DNA of 43,258 bases from Nonomuraea cavernae (GCF_014646355.1 NZ_BMNH01000030.1:50855-94112), one strand, 5' to 3'; shown: positions 22,892 to 31,554, counted from the stretch's first letter. The notes: generated from the sequence alone by a model not told the origin. Numbers and translations are program-made.

Positions 22892-23656
22892 CTAGGCGTC
22901 GCGCACCCGTAGCAGCAGCCCGCCGCCCAGCAGCGCCGCGACGGCCCAGGCCGCCGGCACGCCCAGGCCCGCCCAGGGGCTGAGGGGCAGGCCGGCGAGG
23001 TCGGTGGTGGCCTGGACGGCGAGCCCGGCGTTCGTCGGGGAGATCTGCCACACGATCCGCTGCCAGTCCTCGTCGGTGATCACCAAGAGGAGGGCGGGAA
23101 AGAGGTAGAGCAGACCGAGCACGACCCCGATGGCGGTCGCGGAGTCCCGTACGGCGGTGGCGACCCCCAGGCTGAACAGGGCGATCAGCACCAGGTAGAG
23201 CACCGAGCCGACGGCGGCGCGCAGCATGGGGCCGCTGGTCAGATTGAGCGTCTCGGCGGCGAAGCCGTTGTCGAGCAGGACGCGCCGCGCGACCGGCAGA
23301 GAGACGAGCACGGCGACGCTCCCGGCGGTCAGGGTCAGCCCGGCCACGAGGATCGCCTTGGCGGCCAGCACACCGATCCGGTGCGGCATGGCCGTCAGGG
23401 TGACGCGGATCATGCCGGTGCCGTATTCACCGCTGATCGCCAGGACGGCGAGGACGGCGACGGCCGCCTGGCTCACCTGGACCCCGAAGAGGCTGATCCT
23501 GGCGGGGTCGTAGCCGCAGCCGTCCGGGGCACAGGACACGACGGCGGAGGCCGCGACGCTCACGGCGACGGTCAGCACCACGATCGTGAGCAGCAGCCGG
23601 CCGGTGTCCCTCAGGGTGCGGAGTTTCGTCCACTCCGCATGCAGGTGCTTTCTCAT
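22892..23656 (-). CDS. ABC-2-type exporter permease
   Basis: A 254-residue membrane protein with about six hydrophobic segments. MRKHLHAEWTKLRTLRDTGRLLL is the usual cytoplasmic start of actinobacterial ABC-2 permeases, and AISGEYGTGMIRVTLTAMPHRIGVLAAKAI is the conserved coupling helix. It ends in RVRDA. The larger permease upstream is a paralogue with the same AEWTK..RTVR start and SxEYxxGxIRVTL motif. The ATPase that should drive both is truncated, so export may be lost unless another ATPase substitutes. The 115-base gap to the slipin gene holds nothing evident. Confidence 0.87.
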   Translation of the reverse strand: MRKHLHAEWTKLRTLRDTGRLLLTIVVLTVAVSVAASAVVSCAPDGCGYDPARISLFGVQVSQAAVAVLAVLAISGEYGTGMIRVTLTAMPHRIGVLAAKAILVAGLTLTAGSVAVLVSLPVARRVLLDNGFAAETLNLTSGPMLRAAVGSVLYLVLIALFSLGVATAVRDSATAIGVVLGLLYLFPALLLVITDEDWQRIVWQISPTNAGLAVQATTDLAGLPLSPWAGLGVPAAWAVAALLGGGLLLRVRDA

Positions 23657-23698
23657 ACGCTCCTCCAGCGACGCCGGCAGTCGTACAGGTGGTGATGT

Positions 23699-23754
23699 CT
23701 CATGCGTCCCTCCCGCGACTCCAGCGGACGTGCGGGCGGCTCATGCGTCCCTCC
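23699..23754. repeat. 15-bp direct repeat around the large permease stop
   Basis: GGAGGGACGCATGAG (minus-strand sense) occurs at 23740-23754, where it encodes the final Arg-Asp-Ala-stop of the large permease, and again at 23699-23713 in the 84-base gap downstream. It may be the trace of a slipped or unequal recombination between the related permease genes. Confidence 0.6.
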
Positions 23755-25309
23755 GGCGGAGCCGGAAAACGGCCAGGCCGAGGGCGAGCGCGGCATATCC
23801 GGCCAGCACGGCGAGGCCGCCCCACGGCGGCAGTGGGTAGAAGCCGGCGGTGGGCGCGTAGTGGCTGAGCACGTGCGCGTACTCGGGGATGCTCTGCTGG
23901 ACGGCGAAGCCGGCCGCCGGTGTGACGCGCAGCAGCCATCGCGCGGCGCTGTCAGGCAGGATCGAGGTGGTCGCGAGGACGAGCGGCACCACGATCACCG
24001 CGACGGCGGTGATGACCGCCGCGACGCCGCGCCGCAGCAGCGCGCCGAGGGCGAGGGCGAGCACGGCGACCAGTGCGAAGACCGCCGCCATGCCGGCCAC
24101 GACGCGCACCTGGGTGAGCACCGGCACCGGGAGGATGACGTTGCCGTTGGCTCGCAGGATCCGCCCGCCGACCAGGAACGTGATCGCGACGGCGGGCAGG
24201 GCGGCGGCGAAGGTGACCAGGCCGAGCGCCAGGGCCTTGGCCGCCAGCGTCCGGCCGCGGCACGGGCCCGCCAGCAGGGTGACCCGGATCAGGCCGTGCC
24301 GGTACTCGGCCGTGATGAACAGGACCGCCACCACGATCACCAGGATCAGCCCGGCCGGCGCGCCGCCGAGGGGGCGTTCGGCGAACGGGCCCTCGATGAC
24401 CGGCGCGATGTCGCCGACGCCGGTGACGGAGAAGGTGTCGCCGGACCGGGCGGCACGGCCCGGGTGGTGCACCGACCCGTCAGGTTTGAGAGGGCCGCCG
24501 CGGATGTCGTCCTCGCGCCAGGCACCGGACACCTCGCCGTCCAGCTTGACCTGGTCGAACTCGCCGGTGGCCTCGGTGAAGCGGACCGCCGCGGTGGACC
24601 CGCCGAGATCCCCTTGCGTGACCGTCAGGTCGCCCGGGGAGGCCGCGAACAGCCCGACCTGGACGGTCGCGGGGAGCCCGGCCAGGGATGAGGTGCCGAT
24701 GCGGGTCCAGTTCGCGCCGTCGGCGGACTCGTATCCCGTGAGGGTGTCACCGGAGCGGGTCAGCCGCAGCCAGCGCGCCGACTGCCTGGAGACGCCGCCC
24801 GGCCGGCCGGCCACGTCGTGGGTGAAGTCGTGCTGCATCCGCACCCCGTGCTCGCCGGTCATCATGACCGCCGCGTACGGTGAGCCCCGCCTGGTGCTTT
24901 CCTTGATCATGATTCCGGCCTTCGCCCACGGCACGACCCCGGCGACCGTGTTCCGTTGCCCCGGGATGACGTCGGGCTTGCGGATCACGCCGGTCAGGGA
25001 GGTGAGGCGGGCGGTGATGCCGCCGTCGCCGGCCAATGACCGGTGCACGAAGAAGAAGGAGTCGTCCACCGCTTCGCCGCCCGGCCCGACAGGAGGCGGC
25101 GCGCAGGCGGTCTCGACCGGCCCGGCGCCGCACGAGGAGTGCTCACCGGACGCGGACAGCAGCCCGAGCGACACGGTGACCAGCGCCGCCGCCGTGATGG
25201 TGACCACCCAGCCGCGTACCGTCCTGAACTTGGTCCACTCGGCGCGCAGCAGCCGCCCGAAGTCCCCGCGCCCGGTCCGCGGCTCGGAGCGCTGTGCGAT
25301 GGCGCTCAT
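23741..25309 (-). CDS. ABC-2-type permease with large extracytoplasmic beta-rich domain
   Basis: A 522-residue protein from ATG 25309, which overlaps the ATPase stop by 4 bases. AEWTKFRTVRGW and one membrane segment (about residues 34-53) are followed by some 250 residues outside the membrane, then about five more segments from residue 315. The ectodomain has KAGIMIKEST, WLRLTRSGDTLTGYESADGANWTRIG and AFT-like strand patterns known from DUF1349/concanavalin-like folds. ITAEYRHGLIRVTL matches the coupling helix of the neighbour. This insert suggests carbohydrate or envelope-ligand sensing by the exporter. It probably worked with the ATPase, permease and two-component genes of the same damaged locus. 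Confidence 0.85.
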   Translation of the reverse strand: MSAIAQRSEPRTGRGDFGRLLRAEWTKFRTVRGWVVTITAAALVTVSLGLLSASGEHSSCGAGPVETACAPPPVGPGGEAVDDSFFFVHRSLAGDGGITARLTSLTGVIRKPDVIPGQRNTVAGVVPWAKAGIMIKESTRRGSPYAAVMMTGEHGVRMQHDFTHDVAGRPGGVSRQSARWLRLTRSGDTLTGYESADGANWTRIGTSSLAGLPATVQVGLFAASPGDLTVTQGDLGGSTAAVRFTEATGEFDQVKLDGEVSGAWREDDIRGGPLKPDGSVHHPGRAARSGDTFSVTGVGDIAPVIEGPFAERPLGGAPAGLILVIVVAVLFITAEYRHGLIRVTLLAGPCRGRTLAAKALALGLVTFAAALPAVAITFLVGGRILRANGNVILPVPVLTQVRVVAGMAAVFALVAVLALALGALLRRGVAAVITAVAVIVVPLVLATTSILPDSAARWLLRVTPAAGFAVQQSIPEYAHVLSHYAPTAGFYPLPPWGGLAVLAGYAALALGLAVFRLRRRDA

Positions 25310-25821
25310 CGGGCCGCTCCCCGGTATTCGACCGCGTCGCCGGTGAGGTCCAGGTAGGCCTGCTCCAGCGTCACCCGATGCGCCGCCACTTCGGAGAACG
25401 GCACCGCGTTCGCGTTGAGGACGGCCACGATCCGCTCGGCCGGCAGCCCGGAGACGACGAGAGTGTCGCGATCGGTGACGGCCGGCGTGGCGCCGGCCTG
25501 ACCCAGCGCCGACATCGCCGCGGAGCGCGCCGGCGTGCGCAGGGTGACCCGGCCACGGGAGGCGGCCGCGATGAGGTCGGCCACGCTGGTGTCGGCGATG
25601 ACGCGGCCCCTGCCCACCACCACGAGATGGTCGGCGGTGTCCTCCACTTCGCTCATCAGATGGCTGGACACCAGCAGGGCCCGCCCCTCCCCGGCCAGCG
25701 ACCGCAGGAGACCGCGCATCCACACGATGCCCTCGGGGTCCAGGCCGTTGACCGGCTCGTCCAGCATGAGCACCGGCGGGTCCCCGAGCAGCGCGGCCGC
25801 GATGCCGAGCCGCTGCCGCAT
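25306..25821 (-). pseudogene. ABC transporter ATPase lacking its N-terminal half
   Basis: Only 171 residues remain. They start within the signature region (MRQRLGIAAALLGDPP), continue through Walker B LMLDEPVNGLDPEG and the switch histidine in LLVSSHLMSEVEDTADH, and include a normal C-terminal accessory part. About 130 residues with Walker A and the Q-loop are missing, so ATP binding by this chain is not possible. Homology ends at about 25824, exactly where a divergent response-regulator fragment begins. The ATG at 25821 corresponds to an internal Met of intact relatives and has no ribosome binding site. Deletion or an assembly error explains this; the permeases downstream look intact. Confidence 0.85.
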
Positions 25822-25823
25822 GC

Positions 25824-26072
25824 CGCACCGCCACCCGTGACGGCCGTCACCTGGACCTGTCGGTCAAGGAGTTCGCCCTGCTCGAAGCGCTCATGCGCGC
25901 CGCCCCCGCCTTCCTCAGCGCCGAGGACCTGCTCGAACAGGTGTGGGACGAGTACGCGAACCCTCTGACCAACACCGTCACGGTCACCATCGGTCGGCTG
26001 CGCCGCAAACTCGGTGAGCCGCCGGCCATCACCACCACGCCCGGCGTGGGGTATCGGATCACGAACGCCTGA
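25824..26072 (+). pseudogene. OmpR/PhoB-type response regulator, DNA-binding domain only
   Basis: An 82-codon stretch without a start codon. It begins RTATRDGRHLDLSVKEFALL, continues with EDLLEQVWDEYANPLTNTVTVTIGRLRRKLGEPP and ends TTPGVGYRITNA, the C-terminal winged helix of OmpR-family regulators. The whole receiver domain is missing. An intact relative would have about 140 more residues and be divergent from the ABC genes. A strong ribosome binding site (GGGAGGAG) and an ATG at 26093 follow 20 bases later, where a histidine kinase would normally start; only a few codons remain before unrelated sequence. Confidence 0.85.
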
Positions 26073-26101
26073 TCTGGAGAGGGAGGAGAAGCATGAGCCG
26101 A

Positions 26102-26899
26102 TCAGAAGGTGCGATCCTCGCCGATGGGCTGACCCCACCTGGTGTCCCGAGTGGAACGGAGCCTCGGATGAGTCGATGTGCGTGGCCGCCTACGGATGAC
26201 CCACTCGGCCACCACGAGGTTGATCACCCACCCGGCGCCCACGAGCAGCGCCCTGGAAAGCTCTCCGGGGGGGCCGGCGATCAGGAACCACAGCGCAAGA
26301 GTCAGCGCCTGTGTGCCCGCCCCCTGCCCGATCGCGTACCCGCGGATCATCCATGCGCGGTGCCGGGCGATGTCCCGCCGCCGGATCGCGGCGAGACCGA
26401 GGAGGATGACCACGACCATGGCCGTGCCGAACACGAGCCGGAGGCCGGCGAGGAGATCACCGTCGCCGGGAGGGCTGAGATAGAACAGGGTCATCCAGAG
26501 CCCCGTGAGCGCCGCGCCCAGTCCGCTCGGGATCAGGAGCCGCCCGGCGGCACGGTGCCAGCCGGGCCTGCGCCGGCGGAAACCCGCGGCGAACTGGAAG
26601 GCCCCCAGAACGCAGTAGAGGCTGACGCACAGAATGTGCGCCACCACGGGCAGGGGGGCCGCGAAGAACCGTGCGTTCTCCGGCGTGATCGCCGCACCAC
26701 CGGCCAGTTCGTTGAGGCGTACGGCGCCCGCGACCATGGGAACGGCGCTGAGCAGGATCAGCGCGGCGGGCACGAGCCACCCCGCCCGCGTGGAGGAACC
26801 GGCCGGGGAGACCCTCGCTCGGTTCCGGTCGTCTGCCGGGCGGTCGCTTCGCGGCGGCCGGGGGAACGGGAGATGTCCTGTCATGCTCTCGTCGCTCAT
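26102..26899 (-). CDS. DUF2306-like polytopic membrane protein
   Basis: A 265-residue protein with about seven hydrophobic segments, among them AGWLVPAALILLSAVPMVAGAVRL, VVAHILCVSLYCVLGAFQFAAG and LVGAGWVINLVVAEWVIRRR. FRRRRPGWHRAAGRLLIPSGLGAALTGLWMTLF and RRRDIARHRAWMIRGYAIGQGAGTQAL fit the DUF2306 family, whose function is unknown; conserved histidines in GWHRxxGR and RHRAWM may bind heme or metal. The first 35 residues are hydrophilic and start choice is uncertain (26899 or 26884). About 25 C-terminal residues after VIRRR look like read-through into the deletion scar next to it. Confidence 0.75.
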   Translation of the reverse strand: MSDESMTGHLPFPRPPRSDRPADDRNRARVSPAGSSTRAGWLVPAALILLSAVPMVAGAVRLNELAGGAAITPENARFFAAPLPVVAHILCVSLYCVLGAFQFAAGFRRRRPGWHRAAGRLLIPSGLGAALTGLWMTLFYLSPPGDGDLLAGLRLVFGTAMVVVILLGLAAIRRRDIARHRAWMIRGYAIGQGAGTQALTLALWFLIAGPPGELSRALLVGAGWVINLVVAEWVIRRRPRTSTHPRLRSTRDTRWGQPIGEDRTF

Positions 26900-27009
26900 G
26901 CCCCGATCATGGCGATCGAGGCGACGCGGCTCATCAGGAGAACGGCCCGATCCGAACCGGCCGATCGTCCACCCGACCAGGCGTACTTTCGGCCGATGAG
27001 CCCTGGCGC

Positions 27010-27032
27010 GCGCCCGCGGGTGCGGCGGGCGC
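27010..27032 (-). terminator. GC-rich hairpin after the importer ATPase gene
   Basis: GCGCCCGC (27010-27017) and GCGGGCGC (27025-27032) form an 8-bp stem with a 7-base loop, 16 bases beyond the importer ATPase stop. There is no U-tract. It probably ends the aromatic-compound operon. Confidence 0.5.
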
Positions 27033-27048
27033 CCGGCGGGCGGCGCGC

Positions 27049-27882
27049 TCAGGAGGCCGGGCGGTGGCCGCTCTTGGCCTGCTGGACCAGCTCGTAGACG
27101 TGCCCGCGCAGCTCGGCGAAGCGTGGCAGCGAGCGGGTGGTGAGCTGGTCACGCTCGTCCGGCAGGTCGACGGTGACCTCTTCGAGCACGACCGTCGGCG
27201 AGCTGGACAGGACGATGACGCGCCGGCCGAGGTAGACGGCCTCGTCGATGTCGTGGGTGACGAACAGCACGGTGACGCCGAGGCGCTTCCACAGGGACCT
27301 GACCAGGTCCTCGAGATCGGCCCGGGTCTGGGCGTCGACGGCGGCGAACGGCTCGTCCATGAGCAGCAGGTGCGGCTCGTAGGCGACGGCGCGGGCGATG
27401 GCCACCCGCTGCTGCATGCCTCCGGACAGCTGGAAGGGGTGCGCGTCCTGGGCCTCGGACAGCCCGACGGCCTCCAGCGCCTCCTGGACCAGCCGCCGGC
27501 GTTCGGCCTTGGGAACCTTCTTCTCCTTCAGCGGCAGCTCGACGTTCTGCCGCACGGTCATCCAGGGGAACAGGCTGCGGCCGTACTCCTGGAAGACCAC
27601 GGCCATGCCCGGGGGCGGGCCGGTCACCTTCTCGCCTTCCAGGACCACCTCGCCGGAGGTGCAGTCGAGCAGCCCGGCGATGCACCGCAGCAGGGTGGTC
27701 TTGCCGGCGCCGGAGGGGCCGACGATGCAGACGAGCTCGCCGGAGCCGACGGTGAACGTCAGGTCGCGGACCGCCTCGACGGTGCGGCCCCGGCCCTCGT
27801 AGACCTTCTTCAGGCCGCGGACGTCCAGCATCGCGGTGGCGGTCTCCGGGCGCGCGGCGGCGCCGATGGGGGTGGTGGTCAT
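27049..27882 (-). CDS. Nitrate/sulfonate/taurine-type ABC importer ATPase
   Basis: A 277-residue ABC ATPase: Walker A GPSGAGKTT, Q-loop VFQEYGRSLFPWMTVRQNVELPL, signature LSGGMQQRVAIARAVA, Walker B LLLMDEPFAAVDAQT, switch THDIDEAVYLGRR. The FPW after the Q-loop and the DEPFxAxDxQTR pattern are typical of SsuB/TauB/ThiZ-like ATPases. It drives uptake through the two permeases upstream; its ATG follows the permease stop by one base. Relatives import sulfonates, nitrate, pyrimidines or phthalate-like aromatic acids. Here the neighbouring ring-cleavage genes favour an aromatic acid. Confidence 0.93.
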   Translation of the reverse strand: MTTTPIGAAARPETATAMLDVRGLKKVYEGRGRTVEAVRDLTFTVGSGELVCIVGPSGAGKTTLLRCIAGLLDCTSGEVVLEGEKVTGPPPGMAVVFQEYGRSLFPWMTVRQNVELPLKEKKVPKAERRRLVQEALEAVGLSEAQDAHPFQLSGGMQQRVAIARAVAYEPHLLLMDEPFAAVDAQTRADLEDLVRSLWKRLGVTVLFVTHDIDEAVYLGRRVIVLSSSPTVVLEEVTVDLPDERDQLTTRSLPRFAELRGHVYELVQQAKSGHRPAS

Positions 27883-27883
27883 C

Positions 27884-28666
27884 TCAGCCCTCTCGCTGTG
27901 ACATGCGCAGTCCGGTGTACCAGCTCAGCAGCCGGGCCTCCACCACCCGGAAGATCAGCGACAGCACGATGCCGATCAGGCCGAGCATGATGATCCCGGT
28001 CCACATCTGCGGGATCGCGAAGCTGCGCTGGAACTGGATGATGGTGAAGCCCACGCCGTTGCTCGCGGCGAACATCTCGCTGATCACCATCAGAATGATC
28101 CCGATGGACAGCGCCTGCCGGGCGCCGGCCGCGATCTGCGGGCTGGCGCCACGCAGCACCAGGTGGATGAGCCGCGAGCGGCGGCGCAGCCGGTAACAGC
28201 GGGCGGTGTCGCGCAGCACCTCGTCGAGCGCGCGCACGCCCTCGACCGTGTTCAGCAGCACCGGCCAGACGCACCCGGAGACGATCACCAGCACCTTCAT
28301 CTCGTTCCCGATGCCGGCGAACAGCATGAGGATCGGCACCAGCACCGGCGACGGGATCGCCCGGAAGAACTCCAGCACCGGCTCCAGCAGGCCGCGCAGC
28401 GTGCGCGACGAACCGATCGCGGTGCCCAGGCCCACGCCCAGCACCACGGCCGCCAGGTAACCCACCAGCAGCCGGGCCAGGCTGGGCAGCACGTCGGCGG
28501 TGAACCGCCCGGTGAACCAGGTCTCGCCGAACGTGCCGGCGATCTGGGCCAGCGGCGGCCAGAAGAAGTTCGTGCTGCCCGCCGTCGCCGCCCACCAGGC
28601 CGCGATCAGCAGCACCGGCACGGCCAGCAGCAGCAGGATCTTCCGGCCCGCATCCATCGCGCTCAC
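27884..28666 (-). CDS. Nitrate/taurine-type ABC importer permease 2
   Basis: A 260-residue permease with six hydrophobic segments. The EAA-type coupling loop reads DEVLRDTARCYRLRRRSRLIHLVLRGASPQIAAGARQAL, and SIGIILMVISEMFAASNGVGFTIIQFQRSF matches SsuC/TauC-like permeases. Start ATG 28666 overlaps the previous permease stop by 4 bases. Two different permease genes instead of one for a homodimer point to a heterodimeric channel, as in thiamine-precursor or phthalate-type importers. Confidence 0.92.
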   Translation of the reverse strand: MSAMDAGRKILLLLAVPVLLIAAWWAATAGSTNFFWPPLAQIAGTFGETWFTGRFTADVLPSLARLLVGYLAAVVLGVGLGTAIGSSRTLRGLLEPVLEFFRAIPSPVLVPILMLFAGIGNEMKVLVIVSGCVWPVLLNTVEGVRALDEVLRDTARCYRLRRRSRLIHLVLRGASPQIAAGARQALSIGIILMVISEMFAASNGVGFTIIQFQRSFAIPQMWTGIIMLGLIGIVLSLIFRVVEARLLSWYTGLRMSQREG

Positions 28667-29493
28667 GAGGACACTTCCCTACGGATCGAAGGGTGCCAAC
28701 GCAGTGCCCGGCGCTCGGTGGCGCGCGCGATCACGTTGACGACCACACCTATCAGACCGACCACGATGACCAGCGCGTACATCGAGGCCACCGCGCCCGA
28801 GGTCTGCGCCACCGCGATCTGCTTGCCGAGCCCGGGCGACCCGATGATCAGCTCGCCGGTGATCTCCAGGATCAACGCCACCGCCGCGCCCAGCCGGAAC
28901 CCGGTCATCACGTACGGCAGCGCGGTCGGCCAGATCACGGTGCGCACCTGGGTCAGCGGACGGAACCGATAGGAGCGCGCGGTCTCCCGGGCGACCGGAT
29001 CCACGTCCCGCACGCCGTACAGCACCTGGACCAGCACCTGCCAGAAGGAGGCGTACACCACCAGCAGCAGCGTCGAGCGCATGTCCGTGCCGAACAGCAG
29101 CACGGCCAGCGGGATCAGCGCCACCGACGGGATCGGGCGCAGGAACTCGATCGTGGAGTTCAGCGCGGCCCGCACCAGCGGGATGCCGCCGATCAGGATG
29201 CCCAGCGCCACGCCCGCGACCATGGCGATCGACAGGCCGATCGCCCAGCCGCGCAGCGTCTCCAGCAGCGCCTGCCAGAACTCGGCCGTCGCGGCCTGCT
29301 CCGCCAGCGCCGAGACCATCTGGCTGAACGGCGGCAGGTAGCGCGCGTCCACCAGCCCGGCCCTCGGCGCCAGCTCCACCACGGCCACCAGCCCGGCCAG
29401 GCCGATCAGACCGAGGAGCCAGGCGGGCAGAGCGCGGTGACGGCGTCCGCCCTGGCCCCGTCGCGGTGCGCCCGCCGTCACCGCCGCCGTCAC
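28663..29493 (-). CDS. Nitrate/taurine-type ABC importer permease 1
   Basis: A 276-residue permease. After a basic N-terminus come six hydrophobic segments; the coupling loop DPVARETARSYRFRPLTQVRTVIWPTALPYVMTGFRLGAAVALILEITGELIIGSPGLGKQI is canonical for this family. GTG 29493 overlaps the binding-protein stop (GTGA). It is about 30% similar by eye to its partner and forms the other half of the channel. Confidence 0.92.
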   Translation of the reverse strand: MTAAVTAGAPRRGQGGRRHRALPAWLLGLIGLAGLVAVVELAPRAGLVDARYLPPFSQMVSALAEQAATAEFWQALLETLRGWAIGLSIAMVAGVALGILIGGIPLVRAALNSTIEFLRPIPSVALIPLAVLLFGTDMRSTLLLVVYASFWQVLVQVLYGVRDVDPVARETARSYRFRPLTQVRTVIWPTALPYVMTGFRLGAAVALILEITGELIIGSPGLGKQIAVAQTSGAVASMYALVIVVGLIGVVVNVIARATERRALRWHPSIRREVSS

Positions 29494-30458
29494 GGAAGGA
29501 GCCCGCTGAGGTCGGGAGCGCTCTCGATCAGACCGTCCTGCACCGCGAGCGACGACAGGGTCTCCAGCGACTTGGTGTTGATCTCCGACGGGTACGTCGG
29601 GAGCGTGAGCGAGTCGGTCAGCGCCGGGTCGATCTTCGTGTAGGTCAGCAGGACCTTGCGCACCGCGTCCGGATTGTCCGTGGCGTACTTCAGCGACTTC
29701 AGCATCGCGGCGGAGAAGCGCTTCACCAGGTCGGGCTTGGAGGTGGCGGTCTGCTCGGAGGTGAAGTAGCCGGCGATGGTCAGGCCGGGGGCGGTGTCCA
29801 CGTAGTTGGACGCGATGACGCGGTCACCGTTCTTCTTGGCGGTCGCGAGGAAGGGCTCGACGACCTGGACCGCGTCGACGTTGCCCTTGTCCAGGGCGGC
29901 GAGCATGTCCGGGAAGGCCAGCTCGGTGAAGTTGACGTTCTTCGGGTCGCCGCCGGCGGCCCGGATGGCGGCCCGGACCGTGGTGTCGTTGATGTTGTTC
30001 AGCGTGTTGACCGCGACGCGCTTGCCGGCGAGGTCCTTGGCCGACTTCAGCGGGCTGCCGGCCTTGACGACCACCCCGCCGAAGTCCTTGTCCTGGACGC
30101 CCGTCGAGGCGGCTCCGGGCGCGACGACCTTGAGGGGCAGGCCCTTGGACCTGGCGATGATCAGCGACGTGAAGTTGCTGAACCCGAAGTCCACCTGACC
30201 GCTGACGACCGCGGGGACGATCGCGGCGCCGCCCTGGGCGGACACCAGCTCCAGCTTCAGCCCCTCCTCGGCGAAGAATCCCTGCTGGTCGCCGAGGTAG
30301 ATCGGCGCGACGTCGATGATGGGGATGACGCTGACCTTCACCGGGGTGACACCGGCCGAGGCCGGGTCACCGGCGTCGGAGGAAGGACTCTGCCCGCTCC
30401 CGCACGCGGCGAGCAGGAGAACGGCGGCGGCGGCCAGAGCCGCGCGAATTGTGGTCAC
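29490..30458 (-). CDS. NMT1/SsuA-type substrate-binding lipoprotein
   Basis: A 322-residue type II binding protein. The signal ends in lipobox LAAC with Cys19. VIPIIDVAPIYLGDQQGFFAEEGLKLELVSAQGGAAIVPAVVSGQVDFGFSNF is the classical NMT1 start, and DKDFGGVVVKAGSPLKSAKDLAGKRVAVNTLNNINDTTVRAAI the second lobe. It captures an organic anion outside the cell. GTG 30458 is preceded by GGAGA with 8-base spacing. It begins the transporter unit, behind a TTGACA promoter that overlaps a GntR-like operator. The ligand is unknown; an aromatic acid is likely from context. Confidence 0.92.
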   Translation of the reverse strand: MTTIRAALAAAAVLLLAACGSGQSPSSDAGDPASAGVTPVKVSVIPIIDVAPIYLGDQQGFFAEEGLKLELVSAQGGAAIVPAVVSGQVDFGFSNFTSLIIARSKGLPLKVVAPGAASTGVQDKDFGGVVVKAGSPLKSAKDLAGKRVAVNTLNNINDTTVRAAIRAAGGDPKNVNFTELAFPDMLAALDKGNVDAVQVVEPFLATAKKNGDRVIASNYVDTAPGLTIAGYFTSEQTATSKPDLVKRFSAAMLKSLKYATDNPDAVRKVLLTYTKIDPALTDSLTLPTYPSEINTKSLETLSSLAVQDGLIESAPDLSGLLP

Positions 30459-30717
30459 GGTGCTTCTCCAGGGCTTCGGTCTGGGGGGTGAGATGACGTC
30501 GGGGCTCGATCGGACGAGGCCCGGCGGGGGGTCGGCGTGCCGTCCTCCGCCCTCCTAGCGGCGCGGGACGGACGCCGGTCGCGCTGCCGGTCCTCAGCGG
30601 AGAGCAGGCCGGACGTCGGGATGTGCACGGCGGCGCCCTTTCGGTGTCCGCGCGGAGCAGTCGCGAGACGGCAGCCGGCCGATGGCTGTCCTCACCTGAT
30701 GACACCGCTCGTCGGTG

Positions 30718-30750
30718 ACGCTATTGATTATGTACGCGATTGTCAACGAT
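30718..30750 (-). promoter_or_regulatory. Promoter and GntR-like operator of the transporter unit
   Basis: On the minus strand TTGACA (30741-30746) and TAGCGT (30718-30723) are separated by 17 bases. ATTGTCAACGAT (30739-30750) covers the -35 box and matches the palindrome ATTGTCGACAAT at 35690 in 10 of 12 positions, so repressor binding would block the polymerase. The rest of the 424-base gap 30459-30882 shows no convincing gene, remnant or repeat. Confidence 0.65.
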
Positions 30751-30882
30751 TTATGAACCAAGAGAGGCGCCAAACTTGTCGCCACACTCGGGAGGGCATC
30801 CGGGCACGTCAGAGCCGGCCGACGGCGCGAACGCCGTGGCCTGCCACTGACTGGGATGACGCGTCGGGGATGGCCCGATCGA

Positions 30883-31554
30883 TCAGGACGTGACCGGCAC
30901 CGCCGCCCCGGCGAGGGGCGTCGTGGACTGCGAGATCTGGGTGATCACGTCGCGCAGGTGCGCACGCATCGCGGCCTCCGCGCCGGCCGGGTCGCGGGCG
31001 ACGATGGCGTCGACGATCTTCTCGTGCTGGCCGAGGGAGACGGTGGACCGCCCCGGCTGCAGCGACAGCCGGAACTGGTGGCGGACGAGCTGGGCCTGGA
31101 GCCGGACCAGGATGGTGCGGGCGGTCACCTGCCCGGCGATCTCCTGGATGAGGGCGTGCAGCGAGGCGTTGAGATCGGAGTAGGCCAGCGGGTCGTGCGC
31201 CGCCACCCGCTCGCGCATCGCGTCCTTGATGCCGAGCAGCCTCTCGGCCTGCGCGGGCGTGACCCGCTCCGCCGCCTTCGCCGCCAGCAGGCCCTCAAGC
31301 ACCATCCGCACCTCGGTGATCTCCACCGCTTCGGCGGTCGAGATCGTGCGGACCCGCGCGCCCTTGTTGCGCTGCACCTCGATGAGGCCGTCGGCGACGA
31401 GCTCACGCAGCGCCTGCCGCACGGTGGACCGGCTGACCTGGTAGAGATCGCACAGCTCGGATTCGACGAGACGTTGCCCCGGGGCGAAGTGCCCGTCCAG
31501 CACCGCGCGGCGAATCTTCACCACGACCAGATCCTGGGGATCGCCCGCTCCCAT
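30883..31554 (-). CDS. GntR-family regulator with FCD domain
   Basis: A 223-residue protein. The winged helix runs from DLVVVKIRRAVLDGHFAPGQRL to LIEVQRNKGARVR, with SRSTVRQALRELVADG as recognition helix. The FCD helical bundle follows (EITEVRMVLEGLLAAKAAERV, SDLNASLHALIQEIAG, LGQHEKIVDAIVARDPAGAEAAMRAHLRDV) and its histidines probably bind a metal that coordinates a carboxylate effector. ATG 31554 is behind GGGAGGG. It lies between the ring-cleavage genes and the transporter and is the obvious regulator for both promoters. Known FCD regulators of catabolic loci are repressors released by the pathway substrate. Confidence 0.93.
   Translation of the reverse strand: MGAGDPQDLVVVKIRRAVLDGHFAPGQRLVESELCDLYQVSRSTVRQALRELVADGLIEVQRNKGARVRTISTAEAVEITEVRMVLEGLLAAKAAERVTPAQAERLLGIKDAMRERVAAHDPLAYSDLNASLHALIQEIAGQVTARTILVRLQAQLVRHQFRLSLQPGRSTVSLGQHEKIVDAIVARDPAGAEAAMRAHLRDVITQISQSTTPLAGAAVPVTS

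Noticed and set aside
30459..30882. Short open frames in the 424-base gap before the transporter
   Set aside because: They lack ribosome binding sites and protein-like composition, and the promoter/operator lies within them.
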